Positions 48,943 through 57,835 of a stretch of DNA of 64,000 nucleotides are shown here, piece by piece; within the stretch, counting starts at the first letter, position 1; the number at the start of each line of letters is the position of its first letter. A program made the position numbers and the translations under genes. Origin of the DNA: UBA4744 sp963717135 (GTDB lineage Bacteria > Actinomycetota > Acidimicrobiia > Spongiisociales > UBA4744); assembly GCA_963717135.1 (NCBI GenBank), contig CAVQVN010000003.1:248001-312000 (forward strand), in the 5' to 3' direction. A model generated the notes under the pieces. That model was not told the origin of the DNA and did no database searches. It saw only the letters and a program-made list of their open reading frames with translations.

Positions 48943-50985
48943 ATGCGAAAGACTTTCGGAATCCTCATCACCATCACCTTCCTGGCGGCGGCCTGCACCA
49001 CCGGAACGGTTGGGCTCGGCAATCAACCAACCACGACGACGACCCGAATCCTCGGTGCCCCGGCGGCGATGGGATTCGCTCTGCAGCCATTCGACGCCTG
49101 TGGACCATTGCTCGAGTACGTGAAGGAGAATGCGCTGGAGCTGGTCGGGCCGTGGGGGCTCCCCTACGGTTACTGGGGCGGTGGCCCCTGGTTCGTCGAG
49201 GAAATGGCAATGGACGACGCAGCCGCGCCCGCCGACGGCGGCGCTACTCGCAACTCTGGGCTCCAGGCAGGCGTTGACTACTCGACTACGAACGTTCAAG
49301 AGGCCGGGGTCGACGAACCGGACATCGTCAAGACGGACGGCACTCGCATCATGGCCATTGCTCAGGGCATCCTCTACTACGTCGACGTGAGCGGCGACGA
49401 ACCTGAACTGATGGGCTCGCTGAGTCTCGAGGACAGCTGGGCCCAGGAGATGCTGCTGGCCGGTGACACGCTGCTGGTGATGTCCCGATCCAATCACTGG
49501 GATGTGCCGGTTCGACTGGCACCGGAAATCTGGAATCCGGATATCCCCTACTACGGATCGGGCATCTCGGTGTTCACCGAGGTCGACATATCCGACCCCG
49601 AGGACATGAAGGTCGTTAAGACCCTGTTTGTCGACGGCAGCTACCTCAGCGCCCGCATGGTGGGCGACACTGCCCGGGTGGTCGTCGATTCGTACCCGAC
49701 CGGCCTCGAATTCGTTTACCCCACCGGCTCGGGCTTGCGAGCCGAGCGGGAGGCGGAACGAGCCAACCGTCAGATCATCGAGGACTCCACGATCGACAAC
49801 TGGCTCCCCTACTTCGTGTTGGAAGAGAAGCGGGGCAACCGGACCTTCACCACCGAGGGTCTTCTGCTGGATTGCGAGCAGACTTTCCAGCCCCAGGAGT
49901 TCTCCGGTCTCGGCACTTTGACCGTATTGACCATCGATCTCTCCAAGGGTCTCGCACCGGCCGACGCGGTCGGCGTGTTCGCCGACGGGGACACCGTGTA
50001 TGCCTCGCAGGACTCCCTCTACGTGGCGACCCAGCGCTGGAACGACTGGAGTGTGCTCGAAGGTGATGAGGCGGCCGATGAGTTCGAGGGGGTGACCACA
50101 GAGATCCACAAGTTCGACATATCCGGTGAATCGGCGGCCAGGTACATCGCTTCCGGCGAAGTGGAAGGTTTCATCCTCAACCAGTGGGCCATGTCGGAAC
50201 ATAACGGTGACCTTCGGGTCGCCACCACCAGTGAGCCGGAGTGGTGGGGCTGGCGGGACGATTCGGTTTCGGAGAGTTTCGTCAAGGTTCTGCGAGAGGA
50301 TGCCGGCGTTCTCGAGGTCATCGGCGAGGTCGGTGAACTGGGCAAGGGCGAGCGGATCTACAGCGTCCGCTACATGGGCGACACGGCCTACGTAGTGACA
50401 TTTCGCCAAACGGACCCCCTCTACACCATCGATCTCTCCGACCCGGAATCGCCCAGGGTGATCGGCGAGCTCAAGATTCTCGGATACTCGGCCTACCTGC
50501 ACCCGATGGGCGACGGTCTCCTCCTGGGTATCGGCCAGGACGCCGATGAGCAGGGACGGACCAAAGGCACCCAGGTAGCCGTATTCGATGTGAGCGACCC
50601 GGCCAACCCGAGGCGAATCCACAAGATGACTTTCGATGATGGATGGTCGGAAGTCGAGTACGACCATCGGGCGTTCCTGTACTGGCCGGCGACCGGACTG
50701 ACCATGTTGCCCGTCCAAGCGTGGTCGTGGGAAGACGGTCGCGAAGACTGGTTCGCCGGAGCAATCGGTGTGATCGCCAACCGGGACGGTATCAAAGATG
50801 TCGGAACGGTCACTCACGCCGAGTCGAAGGCGGGCGGCCTTGACGACGAGTACTGGTTCGACTGGCAAGCACAGATCCACCGGTCGATCGTGATCGGTGA
50901 CCTGGTCTACACCATGTCCGAGAAGGGCCTCAAGGCCAGCAGTCTGGACGATCTCACCGACGTCGCCTGGGTGGCGTTCAGGTAG
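48943..50985 (+). CDS. Secreted beta-propeller lipoprotein (PF09826 type)
   Basis: Large surface protein of 680 residues. The signal peptide ends LAAAC (Cys at about 18), followed by a Thr-rich linker. The family hallmark TNVQEAGVDEPDIVKTDG lies at about 118-135, just before the propeller. Repeated blades such as LYYVDVSGDEPELMGSL, VFTEVDISDPEDMKVV, LYTIDLSDPESPRVIGEL and VAVFDVSDPANPRRIHKM show a WD-like beta-propeller. It probably binds a ligand or protein outside the cell; the true role is unknown. GAGGGAG precedes the ATG. It is a single gene whose stop sits at the start of a heptamer array. Confidence 0.9.
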   Translation: MRKTFGILITITFLAAACTTGTVGLGNQPTTTTTRILGAPAAMGFALQPFDACGPLLEYVKENALELVGPWGLPYGYWGGGPWFVEEMAMDDAAAPADGGATRNSGLQAGVDYSTTNVQEAGVDEPDIVKTDGTRIMAIAQGILYYVDVSGDEPELMGSLSLEDSWAQEMLLAGDTLLVMSRSNHWDVPVRLAPEIWNPDIPYYGSGISVFTEVDISDPEDMKVVKTLFVDGSYLSARMVGDTARVVVDSYPTGLEFVYPTGSGLRAEREAERANRQIIEDSTIDNWLPYFVLEEKRGNRTFTTEGLLLDCEQTFQPQEFSGLGTLTVLTIDLSKGLAPADAVGVFADGDTVYASQDSLYVATQRWNDWSVLEGDEAADEFEGVTTEIHKFDISGESAARYIASGEVEGFILNQWAMSEHNGDLRVATTSEPEWWGWRDDSVSESFVKVLREDAGVLEVIGEVGELGKGERIYSVRYMGDTAYVVTFRQTDPLYTIDLSDPESPRVIGELKILGYSAYLHPMGDGLLLGIGQDADEQGRTKGTQVAVFDVSDPANPRRIHKMTFDDGWSEVEYDHRAFLYWPATGLTMLPVQAWSWEDGREDWFAGAIGVIANRDGIKDVGTVTHAESKAGGLDDEYWFDWQAQIHRSIVIGDLVYTMSEKGLKASSLDDLTDVAWVAFR

Positions 50986-51056
50986 CGAGCAACAGGTTGC
51001 GGGTAGCGGGTCGGCTTGAAACCTGAAACCTGAAACCTGAAACCTGAAACCTGAAC
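50980..51056. repeat. Eleven-unit heptamer array with a motif switch
   Basis: AGGTAGC, GAGCAAC, AGGTTGC, GGGTAGC, GGGTCGG, CTTGAAA, four CCTGAAA and CCTGAAC follow with no break in the 7-bp register. The array begins inside the stop region of the beta-propeller gene (TAG at 50983-50985) and ends at a hairpin. Confidence 0.9.
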
Positions 51057-51084
51057 TCGCCGGGCCTCAAAGAGGCCCGGTGAG
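51056..51084. terminator. Shared hairpin between beta-propeller and sixA genes
   Basis: CCGGGCCTC-AAA-GAGGCCCGG with outer CTC/GAG pairs. It contains the sixA stop codon and ends the convergent pair from both sides. It abuts the heptamer array. Confidence 0.65.
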
Positions 51085-51567
51085 TTCCTTGGGCGTTATC
51101 AGCCAGCGCAACTCTCCGGATCCGAAGTTGATCTCTGCCCAACGCTCGACGGCAACATCGACCCGAGCCATGGCGGCGGTGGGAAACTTGAACTCGCCGC
51201 CCCCGACCAGCAACGACAGGGTTTCGGACCAGGCGGGCTCATGGCCGACCAGCATCACCGAGCTGATCTGCTCTGGCTGCTGGGCGAGCACATGCAACAA
51301 GTCATGAGGCGAAGGGAGATAGAGATCATCGAGGAACTCAACCCGGCAATCCCAATCGCCGGCCTGTATCGCCCGTTCTAGCGTGTCACGAGCCCGAAGT
51401 GCGGTCGAGGAGAACGCCAACTCCGGCACCTCGCCTTTCTCCGCCAGAAAGCGACCCATTTGATCGGCAGCCCGCCGGCCTCGCTCGGCCAGGGGGCGAT
51501 CATGGTCGGAATCCCAAGAGGCGTTCCAGTCGGATTTCCCGTGGCGAAATAGGATGACGGTCTTCAC
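51067..51567 (-). CDS. SixA-like histidine phosphatase
   Basis: Histidine-phosphatase-superfamily enzyme of 166 residues. The RHG motif is TVILFRHGKSDW (catalytic His about 8), followed by RPLAERGRRAADQMG, FSSTALRARDT and VGHEPAWSETLSLL with the second catalytic His (about 122). SixA removes phosphate from phosphohistidine on signalling proteins in E. coli. The GTG at 51567 gives the family length; the longer upstream frame would overlap the ppk promoter. It is divergent from ppk. Confidence 0.88.
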   Translation of the reverse strand: MKTVILFRHGKSDWNASWDSDHDRPLAERGRRAADQMGRFLAEKGEVPELAFSSTALRARDTLERAIQAGDWDCRVEFLDDLYLPSPHDLLHVLAQQPEQISSVMLVGHEPAWSETLSLLVGGGEFKFPTAAMARVDVAVERWAEINFGSGELRWLITPKELTGPL

Positions 51568-51665
51568 GTTGGACCCCCGGAGGCGGAAATGTCCCAGCAA
51601 TGCTACCGGGAGCAATGTTCGAGGAATCTGTATATTGGACGGCAAGGCCCGCCGATAACCATGGG

Positions 51666-53867
51666 ATGAGGCCCTCCCATCCACTCATGATGACCGCTGC
51701 ACAACATTCCGAAACGCCAATGTTCACGGATCTGGAGGACCCCTCGCTGTTCACCAACCGCGAGATTGGCTGGGTACAGTTCAACGGCCGGGTATTGGAG
51801 GAGGCCCTCGACTACCGGCATCCGCTCCTCGAGCGCGTCAAGTTCCTGTCGATCTTCGCCAACAACCTCGACGAATTCTTCATGATCCGGGTGTCCGGCC
51901 TGCGGCGTCAGCTGGAATCGGGCGTACTGTCCGCGCCACCCGACGGTATGACGCCTTCCGAACAACTGGCGGCCATCCGCAGAGAGCTTCTTCCCCAACT
52001 GAGCGCTCAAATGGACTGCTGGAAATCGGACTTGAGCAAAGCCTTGCGCGAAGCCGATCTGTCCGTGCTGAGCTACGAGGAGCTCAAGGGCAAGCAGGTG
52101 AAACTCCTGCGTCGCCATTTCAAGCGTGAGATCTTCCCGGCCCTCACTCCCCTGGCCTTCGATCCGGGCCGGCCGTTCCCCTACATCACGAACCTGAGCA
52201 TGAACCTGGCCGTGCTGGTCAACGACCCGGTCCAGGGAGAACGCTTCGCCCGGCTCAAAGTGCCGCCCGCCTTCCCGCGCCTGCTCAAGGTTCCCAGCGA
52301 GGAGAGCGCCGACAGCTACGAGAGCCTCGGGCTCGTGGAGACGTCCAACACTTTTGTGTGGATCGAAGAAGTGATCGCCGCCAATCTCGACCTGCTCTTC
52401 CCCGGTGTCGAGGTACTGGCCGCCTATCCGTTTCGACTCACCCGGGACGCCGACTTCGAGATCGAGGAAGATGAGGCATCCGATCTGTCGGTGGCCGTCG
52501 AGCAAGGCGTCGGCCTGCGCCGGTTCGGCTCGGCCGATCGCCTGGAAATCGATCACGCGATGCCCGAGTGGGTCAGATCGATGCTGGTCAAGAATCTGCG
52601 GCTGGCCCCGTATCAGGTGTTCACCGTCGAGGGTCCGGTCGGTCTGGCCGATTTGATGGAGCTGACCTCCGTCGATCGGCCCGACCTCAAGTTCGAGCCC
52701 TTTCTGCCCGCCGTCCCACCGGCCTTCCGTGGAAAGCCGGATCTTTTTTCAGTGATGCGGCAACAGGATGTAGTCACTTATCACCCGTACGACAGTTTCG
52801 CCCCGGTGATCGAGTTGGTCCGTCAAGCCGCCCGGGATCCCAAAGTTTTGACGATCAAGCAAACCTTGTACCGGGTCGGTCCCAATTCACCCATAGTCGA
52901 GGCGTTGCTCGAGGCTCGTGAGAACGGCCGACAGGTGTCGGTGCTGGTCGAACTGAAAGCTCGCTTCGACGAGGAGAACAATCTCGGGTGGGCCCGCCAA
53001 TTGGAGAAGGCCGGCGTGCACGTCGTCTACGGGTTCGCCGGGCTCAAGACTCATTGCAAACTGCTTTTGATCGTACGCCGGGAATCCACCGGTATCCGGC
53101 GGTATGTGCACACGGCTACCGGGAACTACAACCCGGTGACGGCTCGCATCTACAGCGACTTCGGATTCTTCACCTGCGATGAGGAGATCGCTTCGGATGT
53201 CTCGGAGTTGTTCAACGTCCTGACCGGCTACGCCCACCCGACGGAGTACCGCAAGCTCCTGGTGGCTCCCACCACCATGCGGGACGGAATCGAATCCCGG
53301 ATCGAACGAGAAGTTGAAAGGCAGCGCGCCCACGGTGACGGGTACCTGGCCTTCAAGATGAACGCGCTGGTCGACAAGCGGGTGATCCAGGCGCTGTACC
53401 GGGCTTCCCAGGCCGGAGTCAAGATCGACCTCCAGGTGCGCGGCATGTGCTCTCTACGGCCCGGAGTTCCGGGATTGAGCGAAACCATCCGGGTGACGTC
53501 GATCGTGGGGCGGTTCCTCGAACACGCCCGCATCTTCTATTTCCGTAACGGCGGAGATGAAGAGATGCTGCTGGGCAGCGCCGACCTCATGCCCCGCAAC
53601 CTCAACCGTCGGGTAGAAGTCCTGTTCCCGGTGAGCCAACGTGTGCTTGAACTGATTCGCGATGCAGTCCTCTTCGTTCATCTCAGCGACAACGTGCAAT
53701 CCCGGCTCCTGGAGCCAGACGGGACATATGTTCGCCTTCAACCGGGTCCGGATGAGGAACTCGTCGATTCTCAAGCCTGGATGCTGGACCACTTCGCCAC
53801 GCGGACCGAGGATGGCATAACCGTCGACCTGCCATACGAGACAACCCGGCTGTTGATCGACGACTAG
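51666..53867 (+). CDS. ppk: Polyphosphate kinase (PPK1)
   Basis: Enzyme of 733 residues that builds polyphosphate from ATP. The N-terminal domain (NREIGWVQFNGRVLEEAL), head domain (FPALTPLAFDPGRPFPYITNLSMNLAV at about 155-181), and two phospholipase-D-like catalytic domains are present. The catalytic His sits in YVHTATGNYNPVTARIYSD, and LKTHCKLLLIV and RRVEVLFPV complete the site. A TATATT box at 51631 suggests transcription starts near 51643, so the start is ATG 51666 or a later one (51687, 51720). It heads a polyphosphate region with NUDIX and CYTH-CHAD. Confidence 0.95.
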   Translation: MRPSHPLMMTAAQHSETPMFTDLEDPSLFTNREIGWVQFNGRVLEEALDYRHPLLERVKFLSIFANNLDEFFMIRVSGLRRQLESGVLSAPPDGMTPSEQLAAIRRELLPQLSAQMDCWKSDLSKALREADLSVLSYEELKGKQVKLLRRHFKREIFPALTPLAFDPGRPFPYITNLSMNLAVLVNDPVQGERFARLKVPPAFPRLLKVPSEESADSYESLGLVETSNTFVWIEEVIAANLDLLFPGVEVLAAYPFRLTRDADFEIEEDEASDLSVAVEQGVGLRRFGSADRLEIDHAMPEWVRSMLVKNLRLAPYQVFTVEGPVGLADLMELTSVDRPDLKFEPFLPAVPPAFRGKPDLFSVMRQQDVVTYHPYDSFAPVIELVRQAARDPKVLTIKQTLYRVGPNSPIVEALLEARENGRQVSVLVELKARFDEENNLGWARQLEKAGVHVVYGFAGLKTHCKLLLIVRRESTGIRRYVHTATGNYNPVTARIYSDFGFFTCDEEIASDVSELFNVLTGYAHPTEYRKLLVAPTTMRDGIESRIEREVERQRAHGDGYLAFKMNALVDKRVIQALYRASQAGVKIDLQVRGMCSLRPGVPGLSETIRVTSIVGRFLEHARIFYFRNGGDEEMLLGSADLMPRNLNRRVEVLFPVSQRVLELIRDAVLFVHLSDNVQSRLLEPDGTYVRLQPGPDEELVDSQAWMLDHFATRTEDGITVDLPYETTRLLIDD

Positions 53868-54277
53868 CTCGAACCGGCCGCCGCCAAGCCGTTCAGTAGA
53901 ACACGATCATGGGCATAGCTGAGCAGCCTCGCCGCCTCTACCGGACGGACCCACTGCAGATCGTCGATCTCTGAGTTGAATGCGAAATCGCCGATATCTC
54001 CCTCGAGCGGCACCATCTGCCAGTACCTGACCAGCTTGGGAAGACCGTCGGCATCCCGGTAGCGCACGGGCGCCAGTTCGTCGATCAGACGACAGACCAG
54101 CCCCGTCTCCTCCAGCACCTCGCGCAGGGCAGCATCTTCGAACGTTTCGTCCCCATCCAGCTTGCCCTTGGGAAAACTCCAATCGTCATAACGCGAGCGA
54201 TGAACCAGCAAAACCTGCGGATCTCCGGCTTCGTCGACCCGGGTGACCAAACCACCTGCCGCTCGCACTTCCCTCAC
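53864..54277 (-). CDS. NUDIX hydrolase (MutT1-like)
   Basis: Hydrolase of 137 residues. The NUDIX box is GKLDGDETFEDAALREVLEETGL (about 34-56). The start AAGGLVTR and WSFPKGKLDGDE are those of actinobacterial MutT1/diphosphoinositol-type enzymes that cut oxidised nucleotides or dinucleoside polyphosphates. A GTG at 54277 overlaps the CHAD stop as GTGA with GGAG six bases upstream; in mycobacteria MutT1 is longer because a SixA-like domain is fused to it, and here a separate SixA gene is 2.3 kb away. The stop overlaps that of ppk at CTAG. Confidence 0.88.
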   Translation of the reverse strand: MREVRAAGGLVTRVDEAGDPQVLLVHRSRYDDWSFPKGKLDGDETFEDAALREVLEETGLVCRLIDELAPVRYRDADGLPKLVRYWQMVPLEGDIGDFAFNSEIDDLQWVRPVEAARLLSYAHDRVLLNGLAAAGSS

Positions 54278-55749
54278 ATCCAGCTCCGCAGTTTTGGTCG
54301 CGAGAGCTCCTCCCATGCCGCAGTCCATCCGGCCCGAGCCGCCTCGGCCTTGACGAGTTCGAGCCCGGCGAGTTGACCGGCGGTAAACGCCACCGCCGGT
54401 TGGTTCCGGGCAGCTGCCGACAACCACTCGTGAGCGACGGTGGAGTCTTGGAGGTCGCCAAGCGTGTCCTGAAGCCGGGCGGCCGCCTCCGCGAATCGCG
54501 CGGCCTTCTTGCCCACTACCGGGGCGACTGCTTCGGCGGCGTACCGAACCCGCTTGGCCCGGATACGGATTCGGTGTAGGTCGGGATCGGCCGGCTCGAC
54601 CGGCAATTCCCCAACGGTCTGCATCAGCCATTCGAATGGGACTCTGGCCAGATCGAGCAGCACTTCGCGGGCCGGTCGGTCGGCCGGGGGCAAGAGGTGC
54701 GGGTGGTTGGCAGCGTCGACCATCCGATCAAGCAGTTCGAGATAACGGGGCTCATCAACCGAATCGAGCAATGCTCGGCGGCGCCTCTCCCGCTCGCGGT
54801 GCAGCATCTTTATTATCACGCTCGCCGGGTAGGCATCGGCGGGAGCGAGCCGCTGAGAAGTGGCCGTCAATCGCAGGGTGAGGACATCGATGTCGCGGAC
54901 CGGACCGAGACCACCGCCCAGCCAGCTCAGCTCGTCGCGAAGTGAAGTCACCCAACTCTCATCGAGCAATGGGCCGAAGGTCCGAAGATCTGATCGGAGG
55001 CGACGTGTCGCCACGCGAGCTTGATGGAGTGCTTCGGGGTCCTCTCCGAGATGCACCCCGGGCATATGAACGATGAACCGATGAACCGATCGGGCGATAG
55101 CCGCCCGGATCACATCTCCGGCTCGAGGATCGTCACCCGGATCGAAAGGCACAACGTCGGGATCCTGCAAGGCCGGAGCACCGATGGCTCTGGCGAGTTT
55201 GCTCAAGCGGCTGACGGATCCGGCCCCGGCGTCGCGCAACGAGGAAACGATCCCATCAAGGATCTCCTCATCGGTGCCTTCGGCAAGTTCGATCTCGATC
55301 TCCCGGAATCGACCGGCCGGGCCCCGACCCCGGTAAGTGGACACGTCATCGTCGACGACCTCCGCCCTGCACCGACCAAGACCATCGATCAGGAGAACCG
55401 GCTTTCGCACAGTTCGCAACCGGGCTATCTGCTGCAGTGAAGCCTGCCGCGCAAACACCCGAACCAGCGCTTCTGCTCCGGAGGGGATCTGATCCCACTT
55501 GCCCTCGAACGTGATCTCCCGGCGCTGCTGAAGGTCGCGGTCGGAGTTGGGAGGAAGCTTGACGGTCCAGCCTTCGTCGGTGCGATGCCGCAGACTGCAA
55601 CCCCACCTGGATAGACGCAGATCTGCCGTGTCGTAGTAGACAGCGTCGAGGTAGCGTCGGGCCGCCGCGACGGCCTCCAATCCGCCGACCGACAACTCGG
55701 GCAAACGAAAGGCGGCCGGCGCACTGAGCTTCAATTCGCGTTCCAGCAT
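54274..55749 (-). CDS. CYTH-CHAD fusion protein
   Basis: Protein of 491 residues. The N-terminal CYTH domain (1-200) starts LERELKLS (ExExK) and has the tunnel strands VYYDTADLRLSRWGCSLRHR and REIEIELAEG. The C-terminal CHAD domain (about 215-490) has the conserved His-rich helices EALHQARVATRRLRSDLRTF and LHRIRIRAKRVRYAAEAVAP, known to bind polyphosphate. The CYTH part probably hydrolyses triphosphate. ppk and NUDIX are the neighbours, so it is part of polyphosphate turnover. It starts 70 bases before palindromic element copy 3. Confidence 0.92.
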   Translation of the reverse strand: MLERELKLSAPAAFRLPELSVGGLEAVAAARRYLDAVYYDTADLRLSRWGCSLRHRTDEGWTVKLPPNSDRDLQQRREITFEGKWDQIPSGAEALVRVFARQASLQQIARLRTVRKPVLLIDGLGRCRAEVVDDDVSTYRGRGPAGRFREIEIELAEGTDEEILDGIVSSLRDAGAGSVSRLSKLARAIGAPALQDPDVVPFDPGDDPRAGDVIRAAIARSVHRFIVHMPGVHLGEDPEALHQARVATRRLRSDLRTFGPLLDESWVTSLRDELSWLGGGLGPVRDIDVLTLRLTATSQRLAPADAYPASVIIKMLHRERERRRRALLDSVDEPRYLELLDRMVDAANHPHLLPPADRPAREVLLDLARVPFEWLMQTVGELPVEPADPDLHRIRIRAKRVRYAAEAVAPVVGKKAARFAEAAARLQDTLGDLQDSTVAHEWLSAAARNQPAVAFTAGQLAGLELVKAEAARAGWTAAWEELSRPKLRSWM

Positions 55750-55819
55750 CGGACCTCCGCGCCTTCATTCTGGCACTAATGAGTACCGGCAGATTCGTCG
55801 AGGTCAAGACCCAACCCGC

Positions 55820-55865
55820 TTTGGCGTCAAAGATCCACCAAAAACGGTGTTGGTTTGACGCCAAA
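55820..55865. repeat. 46-bp palindromic element, copy 3
   Basis: Arms TTTGGCGTCAAA (55820-55831) and TTTGACGCCAAA (55854-55865) are identical to the other two full copies, with a 22-nt loop containing CCACC/GGTG. Flanks CCCGC and GCGGG extend the symmetry. It sits between the amidohydrolase stop and the CHAD start. Confidence 0.9.
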
Positions 55866-55873
55866 AGCGGGTT

Positions 55874-57076
55874 TTAGACGATCCGGTGGCCGTCTTTCCA
55901 GACCTGGGTGATGTGATCCGGAAGCGCCGCCACCTCGAATGGGTCTCCGTCCACAACAACCAGATCGGCGCGCTTGCCGGGCTCCAGCGTTCCCAGCTCG
56001 GCGTCCAGGCCCATCAACTGGGCGGCGGTCCGGGTGGTGGCCACCAGAGCTTGGTGCGGGGTCATCCCGCCCTCGACCATGAGTGCCAACTCGGCAAGGT
56101 TCTCGCCGTGGGGAGTGACACCGGAGTCGGTACCCATCGCCACCTTCACTCCGGCGGCTACCGCCCGACTGAAAGAATCCCGATGAATCTCGATCACCTC
56201 GCGAGCCTTCGCGAGGGAGGCTTCCGGGATCTGCGCTCCGGCGTCGGCGGCTCGCAACACTCCGGTTGGAGCTACCAGAGTCGGCACCAGGAAAGTGCCG
56301 CGCTCCAACATCATCTCGATAGCTTGGTCGTCCAGGTAGATCCCGTGATCGATGGATCGGATTCCGGCCTGGATGGCGTTCTTGATGCCGATCGTCGCCT
56401 GAGCGTGGGCCATCACACTGATGCCGGCCGCCGTAGCCTCCTCAACCAGAACCTCGAGCTCGGCCAATCGGAAGTGGGCATGGGTCGGATCATCCCGAGG
56501 CGATAGAACGCCACCGGAGGTGGCTACCTTGATGACATCGGCGCCATCGCGAATTAGCTCTCTCACCTTGCGACGCATCTCGTCGACACCGTCGACAATG
56601 GCCTCCGGCATTCCCGGATAGGGAGGAAACAGCTCGACGGCCCCCCCGGAAGCCATCCATCCGTCCCCATGACCACCGGTCTGAGAGAGCATCTTGAGAG
56701 AGATCTGCATTCGGGGTCCGACGATCAAGCCGTCTTCGACTGCCTGCTTGATGCCCAGGTCCGCCCCGCCGGCGTCCCTCACCGTAGTGATTCCAGCCTT
56801 CAAGGTCGCCTCGAGGTTCTTGGCGGCCTCGAAGAACCGATAGGAGAAAGGGGTCTGGACGATCTTCCACATGTCGATATGGCTGAGCATCACGTGGACG
56901 TGGCTATCGATCAGTCCCGGCAGCAAGTGGAGTCCGGTGCAATCCACCACCTCGTCCCCGTCGAGACCGGAACCGACCTCGAAAATCCGACCGTTCTCGA
57001 CGACCACATCGGCGGGCGACGGAGGTGCACCGGCTGCGTCGAAAACGCTGCCCCCTTGAAACAGGATGCGGGACAT
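55874..57076 (-). CDS. Amidohydrolase family protein (imidazolonepropionase/Xaa-Pro-like)
   Basis: Metal-dependent hydrolase of 400 residues. LPGLIDSHVHVMLSH gives the first metal His pair (about 58-60), DVIKVATSGGV the bridging Lys, VMAHAQAT and SIDHGIYLD the other His ligands, and AMGTDSGVTPHGE the metal Asp (about 318). The C-terminus ELGTLEPGKRADLVVVDGDP is the family signature. The group includes organophosphate acid anhydrase-like prolidases and imidazolonepropionases; the substrate is unclear. TGATG overlaps the TetR gene, so the regulator probably controls it. Confidence 0.88.
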   Translation of the reverse strand: MSRILFQGGSVFDAAGAPPSPADVVVENGRIFEVGSGLDGDEVVDCTGLHLLPGLIDSHVHVMLSHIDMWKIVQTPFSYRFFEAAKNLEATLKAGITTVRDAGGADLGIKQAVEDGLIVGPRMQISLKMLSQTGGHGDGWMASGGAVELFPPYPGMPEAIVDGVDEMRRKVRELIRDGADVIKVATSGGVLSPRDDPTHAHFRLAELEVLVEEATAAGISVMAHAQATIGIKNAIQAGIRSIDHGIYLDDQAIEMMLERGTFLVPTLVAPTGVLRAADAGAQIPEASLAKAREVIEIHRDSFSRAVAAGVKVAMGTDSGVTPHGENLAELALMVEGGMTPHQALVATTRTAAQLMGLDAELGTLEPGKRADLVVVDGDPFEVAALPDHITQVWKDGHRIV

Positions 57077-57684
57077 CAGGTGCTGAGACCGTGCAGCATG
57101 AAGTCGACCATGCTGCGAGTCACTTCGGGAAGGCGCTCGGTGGGTTCTTTGAGGGCGATCAAGGAGCGGGCAGCCGACATCATCAGTTCTTGGAGGAACC
57201 TACCCGCCAGATCGGGCGGATACGGCCGCAGAGTCCCGGAGGCGACCCCCTCCATGTAGATGCGCATGAACTCGTTGGCGAATTCGCTGTGGGTGGCCCG
57301 GACCCGCAGCTGAGCAGAGGGAGAAAGCCGCGAGGCGTCGGTGTGGAGAACCCTGCCCAGCATGGCATCGGTCGAAACAAACTCAACCATCCCGATGGCC
57401 AGGTGAGACAGTTGTTCGGCCGAACTCACGCCGCGAGGCACGTTGGCAATGATGTCGCTGATGATCCCCGGCAGAGTTGCCTCGACCAAGGAACACAGGA
57501 GGTCTTCTTTGTCGGTGAAGTACTCGTAGAAAGTCGTCCGGCCTATCCCCACCCGATTGGCGACATCCCCCAAGGATGTTTCGGAGTACCCCTCGCTCTG
57601 AAACAACTCTTGAGCAGCGTGAAGGATTTGCCCGCGGGTCAACTCCTTGTGTTCTTCGATATTTGCGGCGCGGATGCGCGGCAC
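57076..57684 (-). CDS. TetR-family transcriptional regulator
   Basis: Repressor-type protein of 202 residues. Helix-turn-helix at about 25-60: ETSLGDVANRVGIGRTTFYEYFTDKEDL. The rest is a helical ligand domain. It starts at a GTG with GGAGG six bases upstream. A perfect 13-bp palindrome lies 16 bases before the start. It shares a TGATG junction with the amidohydrolase, so the pair likely forms an autoregulated operon induced by the enzyme's substrate. Confidence 0.88.
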   Translation of the reverse strand: MPRIRAANIEEHKELTRGQILHAAQELFQSEGYSETSLGDVANRVGIGRTTFYEYFTDKEDLLCSLVEATLPGIISDIIANVPRGVSSAEQLSHLAIGMVEFVSTDAMLGRVLHTDASRLSPSAQLRVRATHSEFANEFMRIYMEGVASGTLRPYPPDLAGRFLQELMMSAARSLIALKEPTERLPEVTRSMVDFMLHGLST

Positions 57685-57699
57685 GGTGATCCTCCAGGT

Positions 57700-57712
57700 T
57701 CAGCCAGGCTGA
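57700..57712. promoter_or_regulatory. Candidate TetR operator
   Basis: TCAGCC-A-GGCTGA is a perfect palindrome directly upstream of the TetR gene's Shine-Dalgarno site, where a bound dimer would block its own transcription. It is about 125 bases from the divergent purA start. Confidence 0.5.
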
Positions 57713-57835
57713 GCTTAGTGATCCGGCCGGATCGCGCGGCCAAAGCCCAGGGTGTGCAGGGACGAGCCCTCCTTCGGGGAACGGTCGCCGGCCCGCCACT
57801 ACCATGCCTGGGCGCGGCCTACAAGGAGCACACTC

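Noticed and set aside
48922..50880. Minus-strand open frame of 652 codons
   Set aside because: It lies wholly opposite the beta-propeller gene, whose signal peptide, lipobox and family motif prove the plus strand is coding.
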